The notes under the pieces: generated by a model
What the model saw: only the letters and a program-made list of their open reading frames with translations
What the model was told of the DNA's origin: nothing
Databases searched by the model: none
Part shown: one piece after another, positions 22,645 to 34,560 of the stretch
Layout: every line of letters begins with the position of its first letter
Numbering within the stretch: the stretch's first letter is position 1
Program-made: the position numbers and the translations under genes
Source of the DNA: Watersipora subatra
Taxonomy: Eukaryota; Bryozoa; Gymnolaemata; Cheilostomatida; Watersiporidae
Direction: 5' to 3'
Assembly: GCF_963576615.1 (NCBI RefSeq)
Contig: NC_088715.1
Span: 56,792,690 to 56,856,689, forward strand
DNA length: 64,000 bases

Positions 22645-23553
22645 TATATTATTAGTTTCTTTAAGCAGACGGACACCGCTCTCATTATAAAGAACACGTG
22701 AACAACTCTACAGCACGTTCAACAGCACAGTTTAATTATAAGGACAGAAAGATTGAACTCTGGGTCAATGCTAGAAAAACCAAAGTTATTCTTTAACTTC
22801 CAAATTTGAACTCAAGTCTTATGTAAATTCTTCGAAGAGTCAATCTGCATGTCTATGGTTGCATAGACAAAACAATGTTAAGATGTCAAAGGAGTGTGCT
22901 TAACAGCTATCAGAGTGAGAGTGTTGGCAACAAATTGTTATTTGATCATGCATTCAATCGTCAAAAGTAATGGAGATAATGTTTCCCCGGACATAATAGT
23001 AGCCTTGCAGAGCATCAATTTGTATGTCTCTTATGGAAGAAAAGGCATAATCTGTGAATCTATGAATAACTTGGAACATTTCAGATAATTGTGGTGGCTC
23101 AGTCCGCATGCTATAGTTCTTTTGGAAGAAGAAAATATTTGAACAGCACTCTTAACAAAATCATATTTTATAGGGTTTTGCGATCGTGAAGCAGAAATGT
23201 TTGGAAAAGTATACAGGAAAGCAAACTTGTAGGCTGTGTGTTCTATTGACTGATTGGCTAGCGAGCTACTGATGTTAGCATATGTTAACTGATGTTACAT
23301 AATCAAGATGCTAATGCATCATGCATTAAAGAATGAAAAACCTCAAATAAAGATTCTGCAAATTGCTGGATTTTATTCCTAATAGCTAGAAGTTATCTTC
23401 TTTCGTAATGAGCTTCGTTCAGACTTGGAAATTCCAATTGTTTACTTCATTTACTCCCCACATGACCAAAGTAGCTCATTCAAACATTGAAACAAAAATG
23501 GCTGTGCGCAGAAAGGATTCTCATTTGATATTGACCAGCCAACACAATAAATA

Positions 23554-23943
23554 CTGGTTCACGCTGTATGACCGTATGTAGGAGTTGTCCTCTCAACGAT
23601 TATTCGTGGACTGTGTGTACTGTAAACTGATGACATCACCGAGGCAATGCGGGTACGTAGGGAAACATTGCAGCTGTCAAACTCTCCCGACATTTTGCCG
23701 AGCATCACTGAAGTCTGTGCAATATGTACAGACTTCAGTGATGTTGATTGGCAGGGATACATCGCTCAAGCGATTTCCCTTCATGTTATTTCCTGCAGGA
23801 CTAGTACTTCATCGTTTTAGCCACCGCATTGTGTAATGAGATAGTTTGAATAGGGTTTGTGATAGTGTGAACAATGTTATCATAGATGATCATCAACGTA
23901 TATTTGGGTTAATACTAACATACTAAGAGATAGTGTGAACCAG
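23554..23943. mobile_element. MITE with short TIR CTGGTTCACRCT, copy 1
   Basis: The left end CTGGTTCACGCTGTAT is mirrored by the right end GATAGTGTGAACCAG. The body is homologous to 57960-58335 (shared AAACATTGCAGCTGTCA, TTTCCCTTCATG, GGACTAGTAC). It includes a perfect 16-bp hairpin at 23703-23743. Confidence 0.7.
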
Positions 23944-24334
23944 CCTTAAGACAACTCTTCACCTACGCTGACTTCACCTACGCTGACTCATGTTGAACTA
24001 ATTTACGGTAACTGCTTCAACTAATGCCTATTTAGCTGATTTGTTTTGCTTGCTTGACATTATAAATGTCAGGCTAGTCTATTTCCAGTATTTTCAGATA
24101 ACGTAAACCATACATTCTAAATCGTTGGTAAACCTCCAACAACAACATCAGATTCATTGGAAATTTAATAAAAAGAAGTTCAAGCGATCCGTTTGATACT
24201 CATGCCAAACAATGTCCAGCAAAAAAATGTTAAAAGCTATTAACTGTGTCATTATATGATTATAGTAATATGTTAGGTGAGAGTTATATGATTAGAATAG
24301 TACTGCTGCCTCGCCATGCCAACTCCAAACATAA

Positions 24335-24338
<4 letters not shown>

Positions 24339-24379
<41 letters not shown>

Positions 24380-24403
24380 TATGTATATATATACATATAT
24401 ATG

Positions 24404-24450
<47 letters not shown>

Positions 24451-24465
24451 GTATATATATATATC
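24339..24465. repeat. (AT)n / (TATACATATATG)n microsatellite
   Basis: Pure TA followed by TATACATATATGTATA blocks, 75 bases downstream of the stop codon of fucosyltransferase B. Confidence 0.95.
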
Positions 24466-24537
24466 GCAAACAGTTGACTAAATTGACATACATGCAATAT
24501 CTGCCATACTGCTGAAGTTGGACAAAACATTAGACAA

Positions 24538-25878
24538 TCATGATCGATTTATATTTTCCATGTGTTCCCCAGTTCGGTTCCTTTCATTCTCGCCATCATA
24601 TGTAAAACACTTAGTTGTCTCGCTAAACTGTTGAAAAACATCAATGGTTTGTTGAGGCGCCGTGTGCACTTGTTCACATAAGTCACACGGCCAGTGTCTA
24701 TTTATGGTGAAAGTTAGGTAGTCAGCATCATACAGCTTTCTCCATTTGTGGTATTCATGAAATTGCTCTGAGTCTGAAGAAATCTCTCTCAAATAGTCGG
24801 CTAAATGCTCTGGAGTGAGGAAGGAGTCAGCGTGGATGTAGGAGTGTGGAGGAGCAAACTTTTTATAGTCTGCTCGAAGACCTCTAACAATCGGGATCAT
24901 TCCAAGATGGAGGCTTCTCCAGAATTTTTCAGTAATATAATCTTCACAATCAGAATTCTCAAATGCAATGTAGAATTTGTAATGTTTAGCTATGTTTTTC
25001 ATATATTGGTTGTAACCTAAGGCTACCTTTTTCCCGCAATCTCCAAAGACATCCACTTGGATGTATTTTTGTAATTGCTCAACATATTTCTCTCGTCTGC
25101 TGCTCGTTATACAATTACTAACCAACCAAATCACCATTTTGTTTCTACCTTTCATATAGTTTATTGACGGTCTCCGCTTATGATCTTTCGTTAGATTCCA
25201 ATAGCCACCATAAGGAATAGAGATGTCTGCAGTAGATTGAAAGGTCATGGTCAAGTTGAACATATCGTTAAGGAGTTTTAACTGAGCAGGGTAGTAGAAC
25301 GCAGGGGGCTCTCTTATCATCAGAATCCATTTCTGGTTGACATTCCTCCGAGCCGGTAACTCGCTGAGCACAAAATCTTTATTATCTAAGTTGTTATACA
25401 GATGAAACACTACGGCATCACTTTTGCTGTAGTCATTTTTGTTACTTGTCCATTTGCATTTGTACTTGCAGTTGCTGAAAGCTGATGGCACTTTGTGTCG
25501 CCGGCTAACTGATTGTCCAAATGTTATAAGAGAACCTCCATAAAACTTAGTGTATGCTAAAACTAATTTAGTGCTCTGGTTTCTTTGGTGTAGCTCTGGT
25601 ATAGATTTCACGTCAAGTCTGTACTGGTGTATATTAGTCTCTGTTTCAGCAATCTGGCTGTATGGTAGGTCATTCGGTGTTGTTGGTGAGCTAAGTATGC
25701 TTTCCGCATTGGTTAGACTTTCATTCTTCGGCTGCATCTTTAGGTGCTGAACTTCAGGTATATATATCTTTGTAGTCCATGATTGATATTTGTTACTTTG
25801 GAACATTCTACTCAGAAATAGAAGCATCGTTAGTACTGCTACGATCGCGAGTGTTAAGTTTCTAGAGATAAAAGCCAT
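24538..25878 (-). CDS. Alpha-1,3-fucosyltransferase B (GT10), intronless
   Basis: 446 residues. The N-terminus [20 protein letters not shown] gives a short tail and a signal-anchor helix at about 7-24; a Ser/Thr/Asn-rich stem runs to about residue 100. The catalytic domain has [23 protein letters not shown], the GT10 signature [25 protein letters not shown] and the CDLC/C-terminal Cys set. Compared with A it is nearly identical from [12 protein letters not shown] to the last cysteine but has its own stem and a [13 protein letters not shown] entry to the catalytic domain that matches C and D instead of A (A has TKDLNKSD). This mosaic pattern suggests exchange among the copies. There is no stop or frameshift, so an active enzyme is likely. 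The substrate range is unknown. Confidence 0.93.
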   Translation of the reverse strand: MAFISRNLTLAIVAVLTMLLFLSRMFQSNKYQSWTTKIYIPEVQHLKMQPKNESLTNAESILSSPTTPNDLPYSQIAETETNIHQYRLDVKSIPELHQRNQSTKLVLAYTKFYGGSLITFGQSVSRRHKVPSAFSNCKYKCKWTSNKNDYSKSDAVVFHLYNNLDNKDFVLSELPARRNVNQKWILMIREPPAFYYPAQLKLLNDMFNLTMTFQSTADISIPYGGYWNLTKDHKRRPSINYMKGRNKMVIWLVSNCITSSRREKYVEQLQKYIQVDVFGDCGKKVALGYNQYMKNIAKHYKFYIAFENSDCEDYITEKFWRSLHLGMIPIVRGLRADYKKFAPPHSYIHADSFLTPEHLADYLREISSDSEQFHEYHKWRKLYDADYLTFTINRHWPCDLCEQVHTAPQQTIDVFQQFSETTKCFTYDGENERNRTGEHMENINRS

Positions 25879-26974
25879 AGTCGCTTCAGTTGTTTTAAAT
25901 CTCTACTTTGAATGCAAGTCGATGAATGAACTAAAGAGCGTATACTAGTAACTATTAGCCTGCCCATTTCTCTGACGAGCCAATTGTTCATTCTAATCTA
26001 TTGTTGTTAGTTATAAGCTACCATTGATTCTTGAAGGAACACTATTGCACAAATTGAATGATAGGTGGAGCCATTTTGGGTGTACATTAAACTAAATGAT
26101 TAAAAGGCTCATTTACAAAAGACACTGTTTGCCATTAACAAACACCGCAATATCTCTCCCATTATGTTGAGTATTCCAGGCACCTGCTAGGCATTCAATC
26201 ATTAATACAAATGGTTGCGGTTTACTTTGTTATTATTATTGTTATTATTGTTTATTGTTATCATCAAATCTCTGCAGAGATTTGACATTAGAGCTAATAA
26301 ATATTTAATACTTTGGTTTTGTCTTCCCTTTTAGAATGCATTATCAACAGTTCAACACGCTGATCAGTACCATTTTCCGATAACATATTTTAGCCACTGG
26401 AAAAATTAGTCACCAAAATTAAAAGTTGATGTTTCTTGTGGTTGATCATCAGCTGGAGAAAAAACTTTGTACCACTCCAGGCCAAACCCTAAGAGTCTTT
26501 TCTATGTGGGTATCTCAATTATACTGTAGTTAATAGATCCGTAAAAGTCTTACATAACTCAGTTTAACTAGAGCTAGTCCACAATGCGCTTTGATGTATT
26601 TCTTTGACTTTTACCACATAACCGATAGCTGTTAGACCAAGATAAAAAGTTCCATACCTTGAACAGGTGCAGCGTGTATTTCTTGGTCATCAAAGCCAGA
26701 GATGTAAGCTATATTGTAGTACTATACATGCAACTACTGTTACCAGGAGGATATGTCATTGGGCTGTGGCTGAACATAATGTACACAACCCCCTAAAGAG
26801 TGGATAGCTTTAACTCTTAGCAAATAATTACTTCAGCAGTAAAATAGCAATATTGAAAAGGGCTAGGCATCATCCTGTCTAAATAAGAATAACATTTTAA
26901 CCATTTTAAAGAAGTGAAAACGACGCGTAACACACTGATTGAGTTTGTGATATACATGTATATCTTTCTTCTGA

Positions 26975-27393
26975 ATATATAAATCTGCGAGTTTTTGTGT
27001 CCGTCTTTCAGTATGTCCAGTTGTAGCTATCAAAATCTTAGAATGAAGAATCCGTATCGTGGAAGATTTGAATGTGGAACTTCCCATTTGCCAGGCCTAT
27101 GCTTTACCGATTTAGCAACATACGACTGATGGATTCTTTGGGCGATATACGTCGCTATGTGGGTGAAACTGCGCCACTGCTCTCTGTTATGGTGCAACGT
27201 CATTCTATGTATTAGCAAGAGCCGTAGATAACTAGCTTACTTAAATTAGCCATTGGCAAGTGCGAGGCTAATGGCATTGTTTATACATGTAAACTGAGTT
27301 TATAACTGTGGCATTGCTATCACTGCTTATAAACTGATTTTTAATACCCTGGACATACCCCGTGCAACGTAGGACATTCCGCTAGTCTTACAT
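26975..27393 (-). mobile_element. Family X element, minus strand, copy 2
   Basis: Read on the minus strand: head GACTAGCGGAATGTCCTACG then TTGCACGGGGTAT; middle CCAATGGCTAATTTAAGTAA and ATAGCGACGTATATCGCC; tRNA-like part GCTAAATCGGTAAAGCATAG; tail ACTGGACATACTG, ACAAAAACTCGCAGATTTAT then ATAT. It collinearly matches copy 1 at 15591 and the tails of the copies at 45593 and 51994. Confidence 0.75.
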
Positions 27394-28049
27394 TTAGAAG
27401 GATACCTTTTGTTTAAAGATCTTACCATACATGTATATGATAAATTTCATTTGTTACATCGAAAAGGTTCATTGTTTCATGAACATGTACATGTATGTGT
27501 TGTGATCTTGTTCCGCAGCTCCGTTGGGATTTGGAAGCGTTTAAAGCTGAATGCATGCTATTTATTGTGGGCTTGCAATGACAAGCCTATTATAAAGAGA
27601 TATGCAGTTGTCACTAATACACCGCTGATGTGAACAGCTGAACACTAACCTTAGTAGCCATTTGGAATACTTCATAGTTGCAATATGATAACTTTTTATA
27701 GTTGCATGTTTGCAGAATGCATGAAAAAGGATATAAATCTCGCATCTGTGTGAAGAATATCAGTTTGACCCATGGGTGATTGCGCTATCATAAGGCTGTG
27801 AATAGATTTGGTTTTGAACTTCATGAAACTGCGTAGCTACTGATCAACAGGCACCAACAGACCGTGTTCAATAATAATATCATCAGTATTAGCAATATAG
27901 ATAATTAATATTAATATATCAATATTAATACATATATATATTAATAATGAAAAATAATAAATTAGAATGATATACATATATTAATAATTAATTAATCACC
28001 TATTTTCTGAAGATTATACGACCTATTCATGAAAATAACTTTGTTCAAA

Positions 28050-28329
28050 TAATTACTAGCAAAAGTTTGTTGATATTTAAAACTTTACAACGAGGTAATA
28101 AATAATCATTTAATACGGCCTTATTTCAATTGATTTCTAACAAACTTTTATTCATGAATGTGAACCCAATATTAATTCACTTATCATAAACCATTACTGT
28201 TGCAACAAAAACAAACTGTAATCCTGGCGTAATGCTATGCATTATAACCGAACGGTAGTAAAAGCCACAACAATGAAATGTAAAAGACTCCACCAGTCTG
28301 TACTTAATGATTTATTAAACATCTTTTTA
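28050..28329 (-). repeat. Duplicated 3' flank of fucosyltransferase C
   Basis: Homologous to 38015-38280 beside gene D, with shared blocks such as GGTAGTAAAAGCCACAACAA and TCCACCAGTCTGTACTTAA. This shows that C and D arose by duplication of genomic DNA including the flank, not by separate retroposition. Confidence 0.85.
28311..28316 (-). promoter_or_regulatory. Poly(A) signal of fucosyltransferase C
   Basis: AATAAA on the minus strand, 13 bases after the stop codon of C, inside the duplicated flank. The 3' UTR would be very short. Confidence 0.5.
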
Positions 28330-29628
28330 CTAAAGCCTGTCTATGTTCTCTATAGACTCTCCTGTTCTGTTTCTTCCAAACTGCTCATTATAAGTGAAAC
28401 ATTTCGTTGTTTCACTAAACTCTTGGAAAACATCAACAGTTTTTCTACTTGAAGTATGAACTTGTGTGCAAAGGTCACACATCCAATTCTTGTTGAAAGT
28501 AAACTGCTTGAAATCGGCATCATACAGCCTCCTCCATTCATGGTGCTTCTGAAACAGTTCTGGACTTTTGGAAACCTCCTTCAAGTACTCCGCTAAAGCT
28601 TTAGGAGTGATAAAGGAATCTGCATGAATGTATGAGTGCAGAGGAGCAAACATTTTGTAGTCAGCTCGATGTCCCCTTACAATTGGAATCATTCCAAGAT
28701 GGAGGCTTTTCCAAAACTTCTCGGTTATGTAGTCTTCACAATCAGAGTTTTCAAATGCTATGTAGAACTTGTACTTTTTGGCGAATTCTGCCATCAAAGG
28801 CCTGTACTTACCGGTGATGGGCTTTCCACATGCGCCGAACACATCTATGTCTATATATTTCTGTAGATCTGTAACATACCTTTCTCGTCTGCTGCTAGTT
28901 ATACAATTACTAACCAACCAAACCACCATTTTGTTTCTACCTTTTAAATAGTTCATTGGCGGTCTCCGCTTACGATCTTCGGTTAGATTCCAATAGCCAC
29001 CGTAAGGAATAGAGATGTCTGCAGTAGATTGAAAGGTCATGGTCAAGTTGAACATATCGTTAAGGAGTTTCAACTGAGCAGGGTAGTAGAATGCAGGGGG
29101 CTCTCTTATCATCAGGACCCATTTCTGGTCGACATTCCTCCGAGTCGGTAACTCGCTGAGCACAAAATCTTTATTATCCAAGTTGTTATACAAATGAAAC
29201 ACTACGGCATCACTTTTGCTGTAGTCATTTTTGTTAGTAGTCCATTTGCATTTGTACTCGCAGTCGCGAAAACTTGCAGCAACTACTACTGATTTGTCAT
29301 ACTCACTTGAATATGTCGGAAGAACGCTTCCATAAAATTTTGTGTACGCCAAGAGCAACTTTACCTCAAGGTTGAGTTTTGTACTAGTTGGGAGAGCGTA
29401 AACTTCCTTGTCTTCCAGTCTTGAAACCTGGTTTGAGCTATCAGCTTTACTTTGTAGACTGCCTTGTGTTGTAGAACGATTGGTTAGATGATGGTCTGTT
29501 CGTATGTAAGAGACTAAACTGACTATCCTACTTTGGCCTGAGCCAGTGCTATAATGTGACATCTCCCAGATAAACAGAAAGATGGAAATCATCAAAACTA
29601 GTAATCCACTTCGATGCCTCATACTCAT
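28330..29628 (-). CDS. Alpha-1,3-fucosyltransferase C (GT10), intronless
   Basis: The start is set at 29628 (MSMRHRSGLLVLM..), giving 432 residues with a signal anchor at about 8-21. This Met is shared with D and directly precedes the anchor. The reading frame is open to 29757, but the extra 43 residues contain a run of lysines coded by a CTT/AAG microsatellite (29657-29691) that is absent from D. Catalytic landmarks are as in A, including the [20 protein letters not shown] signature, IPIVRG and CDLC. After SSRRERYV the sequence switches to the C/D type (TDLQKYIDIDVFGACGKP). The stem carries S/T and N-glycosylation sites (NRST). It is intact. It forms a pair with D, sharing the N-terminus, stem and 3' flank. 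Function is inferred from family: fucose transfer in the Golgi. Confidence 0.92.
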   Translation of the reverse strand: MSMRHRSGLLVLMISIFLFIWEMSHYSTGSGQSRIVSLVSYIRTDHHLTNRSTTQGSLQSKADSSNQVSRLEDKEVYALPTSTKLNLEVKLLLAYTKFYGSVLPTYSSEYDKSVVVAASFRDCEYKCKWTTNKNDYSKSDAVVFHLYNNLDNKDFVLSELPTRRNVDQKWVLMIREPPAFYYPAQLKLLNDMFNLTMTFQSTADISIPYGGYWNLTEDRKRRPPMNYLKGRNKMVVWLVSNCITSSRRERYVTDLQKYIDIDVFGACGKPITGKYRPLMAEFAKKYKFYIAFENSDCEDYITEKFWKSLHLGMIPIVRGHRADYKMFAPLHSYIHADSFITPKALAEYLKEVSKSPELFQKHHEWRRLYDADFKQFTFNKNWMCDLCTQVHTSSRKTVDVFQEFSETTKCFTYNEQFGRNRTGESIENIDRL

Positions 29629-29656
29629 TGCGCCGTGTTGTATCTCAACGTCACTT

Positions 29657-29691
29657 TTCTTCTTATTCTTCTTCTTCTTCTTCTTCTTGCT
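29657..29691. repeat. (CTT)n tract upstream of fucosyltransferase C
   Basis: About 35 bases of CTT repeats with two small interruptions. It makes the poly-Lys in the upstream extension of the C frame; the homologous point in D has only CTTTTCTTCTTAGCTTC. Confidence 0.85.
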
Positions 29692-30521
29692 CCAGTCACC
29701 AGCCTGGTAATCTTGTGTAAGAAACTTTGTCATGTAATACTCTTGAGGTCTGATCATTTACTTAGCTGCACGCATACTCATCCAGCATGAGTCGTTTGTC
29801 TTGTGTCATTCCACGAAACGAACGGCGACATCATGCACAATTAATCCATTGTTGTCTTTGTATTGGCTTTTGTCACCAGAATAGTCAGTTGTTGCCGAAA
29901 AGCAACCTTAGCTGATTTGCATGGCCACTTTACAACAGTGTAGATAAAGCTACTTATTCAAATTATGTGTGCTTTAAAAGTTAGTTAAACAAGAGGCTCA
30001 CACATAAGGTAAAATCTAGAAAACTTTACCTACAGAGCCTGTAAAAAGCTGTTAGAAATGCCCAAACGAAGTTTTTCCCTTTTTGAAGGTTTTTATTAAT
30101 AGAGTTGATGGCTGTATTGAAGAAACTTCGAACATTGAACATTTGAAGGAACATAGTTGACGTGAACACAGGTGGTCAGTGTCACAGATCGATGGGATCT
30201 CACTAGGGATTGAGTCCACAACTTGCAGAAGCATGTCATAAGTCTAGACCCTGAGATACCCATCATCTTACAGTCATGCTATTGTCATAAGATCTAAACT
30301 ACATACATATGTACAAGCTGACCCAGAGCAGAAGGTAAGAGCCTACATTGACCTAAATTAAATGAATAAAACTAATTGTAATTATTATTTTCGGGTTTTA
30401 AATTTTTACTGTGTCGATCTGTTGTGAGATTTGTCAACAAATGGATAGCCAAGGTTTCTAAACCCTTACGAAGGAAACAGTTATACACTACTGATGGCTG
30501 ATCACACTGTCTTATTAGCAA

Positions 30522-30600
30522 ACTAGCTCTGCCACCCAGCGTTGCCCGGGTAATAAAACCGGGTCTTTGCACAGAAAATTGATTTTTATTTAAAATATAA
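30522..30600 (+). mobile_element. Family X head, truncated copy
   Basis: ACTAGCTCTGCCACCCAGCG then TTGCCCGGGTAATA matches the heads at 15591, 45593, 51994 and the minus copy. No tRNA-like part or AT tail follows at the expected distance. Confidence 0.5.
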
Positions 30601-32689
30601 CAACATTTTCCATTCTAACTTTCTAACTACAGATCATGAGGAAAAGGTTTTGTGCAGGACAGCTAAATGAAAAATAAATAAAACAGCTGTAACGGTTTTC
30701 AAACAACTGTGCATTTAAATTTCATAACTTGAAAGAGGTGTTTCGTTGAAATAAATTAGAAAGAAGAATAAAAATATAAAGGTGTTTAAATGTAAATGTG
30801 AAATCGTTAGAGAGTAATTGCTAAATATATTCTATTTCACTATGATTACAATCAAAAATTATTTGATATAAGATTTTATGATTTCATTTAGTTTCAGTGA
30901 TGGCATGCGAAAATTAGCATGCGAAAATATCATAGGCTATAGACGTACATAGAGTGGTAGAGATGCCCATAGTCATTATCTAATGCAATCACCTCCTGGT
31001 AAAAATCATCATCATTAAAAATAGTACCAAAATACTATGTTAACCTTAGTAACTATAGTACCTACAATGACTTTAGTGCATTTTGTGGTTATGATCTGCA
31101 AGATATAACATTACAATGTATTACCTGGAGAGTTCTTACCTTCGAGACAGATGTGTAACATAAACGCTGAATTTAACTTGAATGAATTTAGTTTACTAAA
31201 CACGTACTTGAAGGAAGTTTTAGTATGTATTTTAGTAAACTTCAAACTTTTAACAGAAATTTTATCATTTACGTTAGCGAATGTGTTTATTATAACGGAT
31301 ACCGGATAACTCGCCATGGCGAGTTCAGTGACGCGTATCTTTTAATAACGTATATAATCGGTACACTAATTGCCAAATTTCAAGTTCGAGATAAATTATT
31401 GTTGATTTCGTGGGCTGAACAAATTTGCTCTCACGAGAAAAAACGAAAAAACATCGTGTTACATATACTTAAGTTCCAAAATATTTCAATATAATTGTCT
31501 ATGCGAAAAGAATTGGCCTTGACCCCTGATATAGTAATTGACCCTTGAAAAAAAATTCTCAACAAGGGCATCGGTAAAACAATCAGCATGCGCTATAGCT
31601 ATATCCATAGCCGGAATGCAGACTGACATACTATAAGAAATATATATATAGAAACAAAACTTCTGAAGAGAATTTTTACACACTAAATCGAGTCTACACA
31701 TTTTTTCTGGGATTAATACTAAAGTTTAATGCTTACTTGCAATTTAGAGATTAATTAGGAATAAGCAGAGTAAGAGGACAACTCTTGACATACAGAGATT
31801 TCAGCAAAATACTCTAATGAAATACTTGTATGTCCTCCTCATTATACTCGCTTCAGGAGAAGTCAACTTGCTATATTCCTACATGTCTCACCTATCAAAA
31901 TAATTAACATGGTGAAGCTGTTGAAGTTTGTTAAATTTCAAAAGAATTTTTGAACATAGCTAGCTCTAGATAACTAGTTCAAATTGTAAATCAGATGTTC
32001 CCAACCTTTTTCATTCAGTTCCCCCTTCGATGCCTTTTCATAAGTTTGATGTGAATGTTATGAGATTATTAGAATGGATTTGCTTTAAGTTATGTTAATT
32101 TCCTAGAACACTCTCTTATACAAAGTCATGTCTCATCAACATAGGTCTCACAGGCTTCAACACGCATCAACGGGTAGTACGCAAATAATCCGTTTTTGAT
32201 TTTTAATGAAAATGTTGTACGCATTGCTTTATGATTTTGTACCGGTTAATGTATACAAAAGTGTATAAAATTACACTATGATACATGCAACAAATAATAT
32301 ATGTTTCAAACTGGCTAAGCGGTTAAGCGGTTCCCTCTGCCAGGTAGAAACATTCTTTATGATAATAACTGTAAATTTAATCCACCGAGTTTGTGTATGA
32401 TACGCTAGACTTTGTCAATGATTTCAGTCCAATTTGTTCTCTCTTTGATATATGGCCAACTTTCAGCTCAGAATATCGCCTCTATCGGGTACTGAAACCA
32501 GCTGCTCAATATTATAAATCGGGCACTGCTTTTAAATAAAACTATATATATATATATATATTTATAAAACTATAGAGCATTTCTCAGGCTTCAATTATAA
32601 ACCTGGATGCAACCTTGCAGGATGTCCCAGATTTCGCAGTTGTCATCGACCAACAACAGATTGGCCTATTTCAGGGTTCGATATAGTAT

Positions 32690-33265
32690 TTATGTTGAAA
32701 TAACAGTAATCCCTCCGACTCATCTAGTCATAATCTGATCACGTGAACCATATTTTCTTCCAAATGGCCCGAACAACTTCCGCAGCCTTTTTTGACCATC
32801 ACAGATTACCAACAGCCTTCTCATGTTTATCAGAAGATGATATGCACCCCCTCGAGCAAAAATTAAAAATTAAACCAATTTTTTGGCTAGGTTTTGAGAT
32901 ATCAGTGTTCAGAGTGACATCATTACAATAATAATGAAATAGACGCGTAAGGACAATAGACATGGTTTTATTGAATGCGTGAAATTCATTTGTGAAAATA
33001 TTTTGATGAATGAGGTTGCATGAATGTGTAAACAGAAGCACATTGTGTTCCACTACGTCGCATTTGAGCCGTTTTGGAGAGGGATTCCAACCTACATCGT
33101 TTTCGTGATGGCTGTGATTAACTGTTCGTTTTTGAACTTTTAAGAACTTGTAATCACATTTCCACATATTTTGTACCTACATGTACAACACAGCAGTGTA
33201 AGACATGTTGAACCTTTTGATACCAAATAACTGCAATGTGAATTTTGTTGCAAGTCAACTTTCAA
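32690..33265 (+). mobile_element. TTAA-type MITE, truncated copy 1
   Basis: Matches the right two-thirds of 46957-47863 and 50193-51085: CATATTTTCTTCCAAATGGC, GACGCGTAAGGACAATAGAC, GTTGCAAGTCAACTTTCAA at the end. The left terminal repeat is missing. Confidence 0.75.
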
Positions 33266-33489
33266 GTGATGTAAATCTTGTTTATCTGAGGTACTCAATC
33301 GTTTGTTGTAGTTTGAAGATGTAAATATGGAAGCTCTTTTCTACTCTGCATGAGATGCTGTACTTCTCTCCTTCGGTTGTATACGCAATACTTTGATGTG
33401 TTGGATCAGAATAAGTATGTAAATACATGAATATACTATGGTGACATACAGTGATATGCAGCTTTCCTGTCCAATTAATATCTAACATG

Positions 33490-34560
33490 CTTTAGGTGGT
33501 CTAATATTTAGCGTTGAAAATAACTAATTAAATCTACTTTCTGCCAGCATTGTTATCATCCTAGGGCATAATAGGTCATAGATTCTTGCCAAATAGTCTA
33601 ATAGGGCATGGTGTTCTATCAAAAACTGATATCCACCAATTATATACAGTTGCCATTAGTGGTTAGGGAGAAATCATGTTATACATACAATAATTAATCT
33701 TAATCCACACATATCAGTGTTTAATCTGCTCTGTCATTTTATTCTATTTTGACTATGTTTATAGTTTGTACACTTTTGCTTACATTCTGTGAACTAACTC
33801 GATTATTACTGGTTCAGCACTAGTGAGGTGTTAAGCCATTATGATCAGTACTGATATTTACCAGTAAAATATACTTCATTATTTTAAAAGTCCAACAATT
33901 AAAATAAACAACTAACAAAATTCGAAAGTAATAATACTAACTACAAAAGGTTAAAATAGCCGATGAATGTCACACTCATACACTTACACAAACCTTATGG
34001 CTGTGAGTCTCGACAACCAAACGCGAGTCTTGGCAGTCCATAGGTAAAGAAGATCAGCGGTTGAAGTACAAATAGCCTCAGCAGTTGGAAGAGAAAAAGG
34101 CTCAGGGGGTGGAGGAGAAAGAGCCTAAGCAAGAGGTGGAGAAAGAAGCCTAGTCATTGGAGCTGTTTCTGTTAGCCTGTGAGAATGTGTTTAGTTGCAC
34201 AGGTTATGATATTTCTGTTGTAAAAGGATGGTATTTTAAAGAACTTGTCTTGGGTATGTCATAGAAGTAAACTGGTGGAAAATGATGACTAATTACTGTT
34301 ATGTTGGTTGTGTCTGGTACAGGTCTAAGCTCATTTGATGGTTTTCAAGCAGGCGAATTGACACATATTCTCTGATGAACTACTTTCACTGAAGGTTTCT
34401 GATCTGCTTGGTGTAAAATGATTGCCTTTATTGAGGGCCCTTTGCTGGAACCGGTGACTTGGTTGTAATATTGCAGACATATCTCTTGTTGTTTAGGTGT
34501 TGTTTCCTTTATGCTAACTGCTTTTACCAATACTTCCAGACAAGAGCAATTACTGTGCTT
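33490..34560 (+). repeat. Duplicated block, copy 1 (partner 41248-41950)
   Basis: The first 170 bases are about 90% alike with 41248-41415 (GTGGTCTAATATTTAGCGTT.. CATGGTGTTCTATCAAAAAC). After a stretch private to this copy, similarity resumes from TTGGAGCTG to the end at lower identity. It is either part of the C/D segmental duplication or an unnamed interspersed repeat. Confidence 0.75.

Larger units (their letters stand above)
21629..24537. other. Spacer between fucosyltransferases A and B
   Basis: Contains two DNA-transposon-like elements (21999-22644, 23554-23943) and an (AT)n at 24339-24465. The part 22650-23550 shows no recognisable feature. No gene or FUT pseudogene was seen. Confidence 0.6.
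25879..28329. other. Spacer between fucosyltransferases B and C
   Basis: 25879-26970 holds only a TTATTATTG-type simple repeat at about 26222-26262. A minus-strand family X element lies at 26975-27393. 27880-27990 is TAATATTAATA-rich. From about 28050 to the gene end the DNA is homologous to the 3' flank of gene D. Confidence 0.6.

Noticed and set aside
29629-29757. N-terminal extension of fucosyltransferase C with poly-Lys
   Set aside because: It places a charged stretch before the signal anchor, is caused by a CTT microsatellite, and is not conserved in D except near the shared Met.
34345-34530. Minus-strand 61-codon ORF in the duplicated block
   Set aside because: The homologous part of the second copy (41780-41950) does not keep the frame, so selection on a protein is unlikely.
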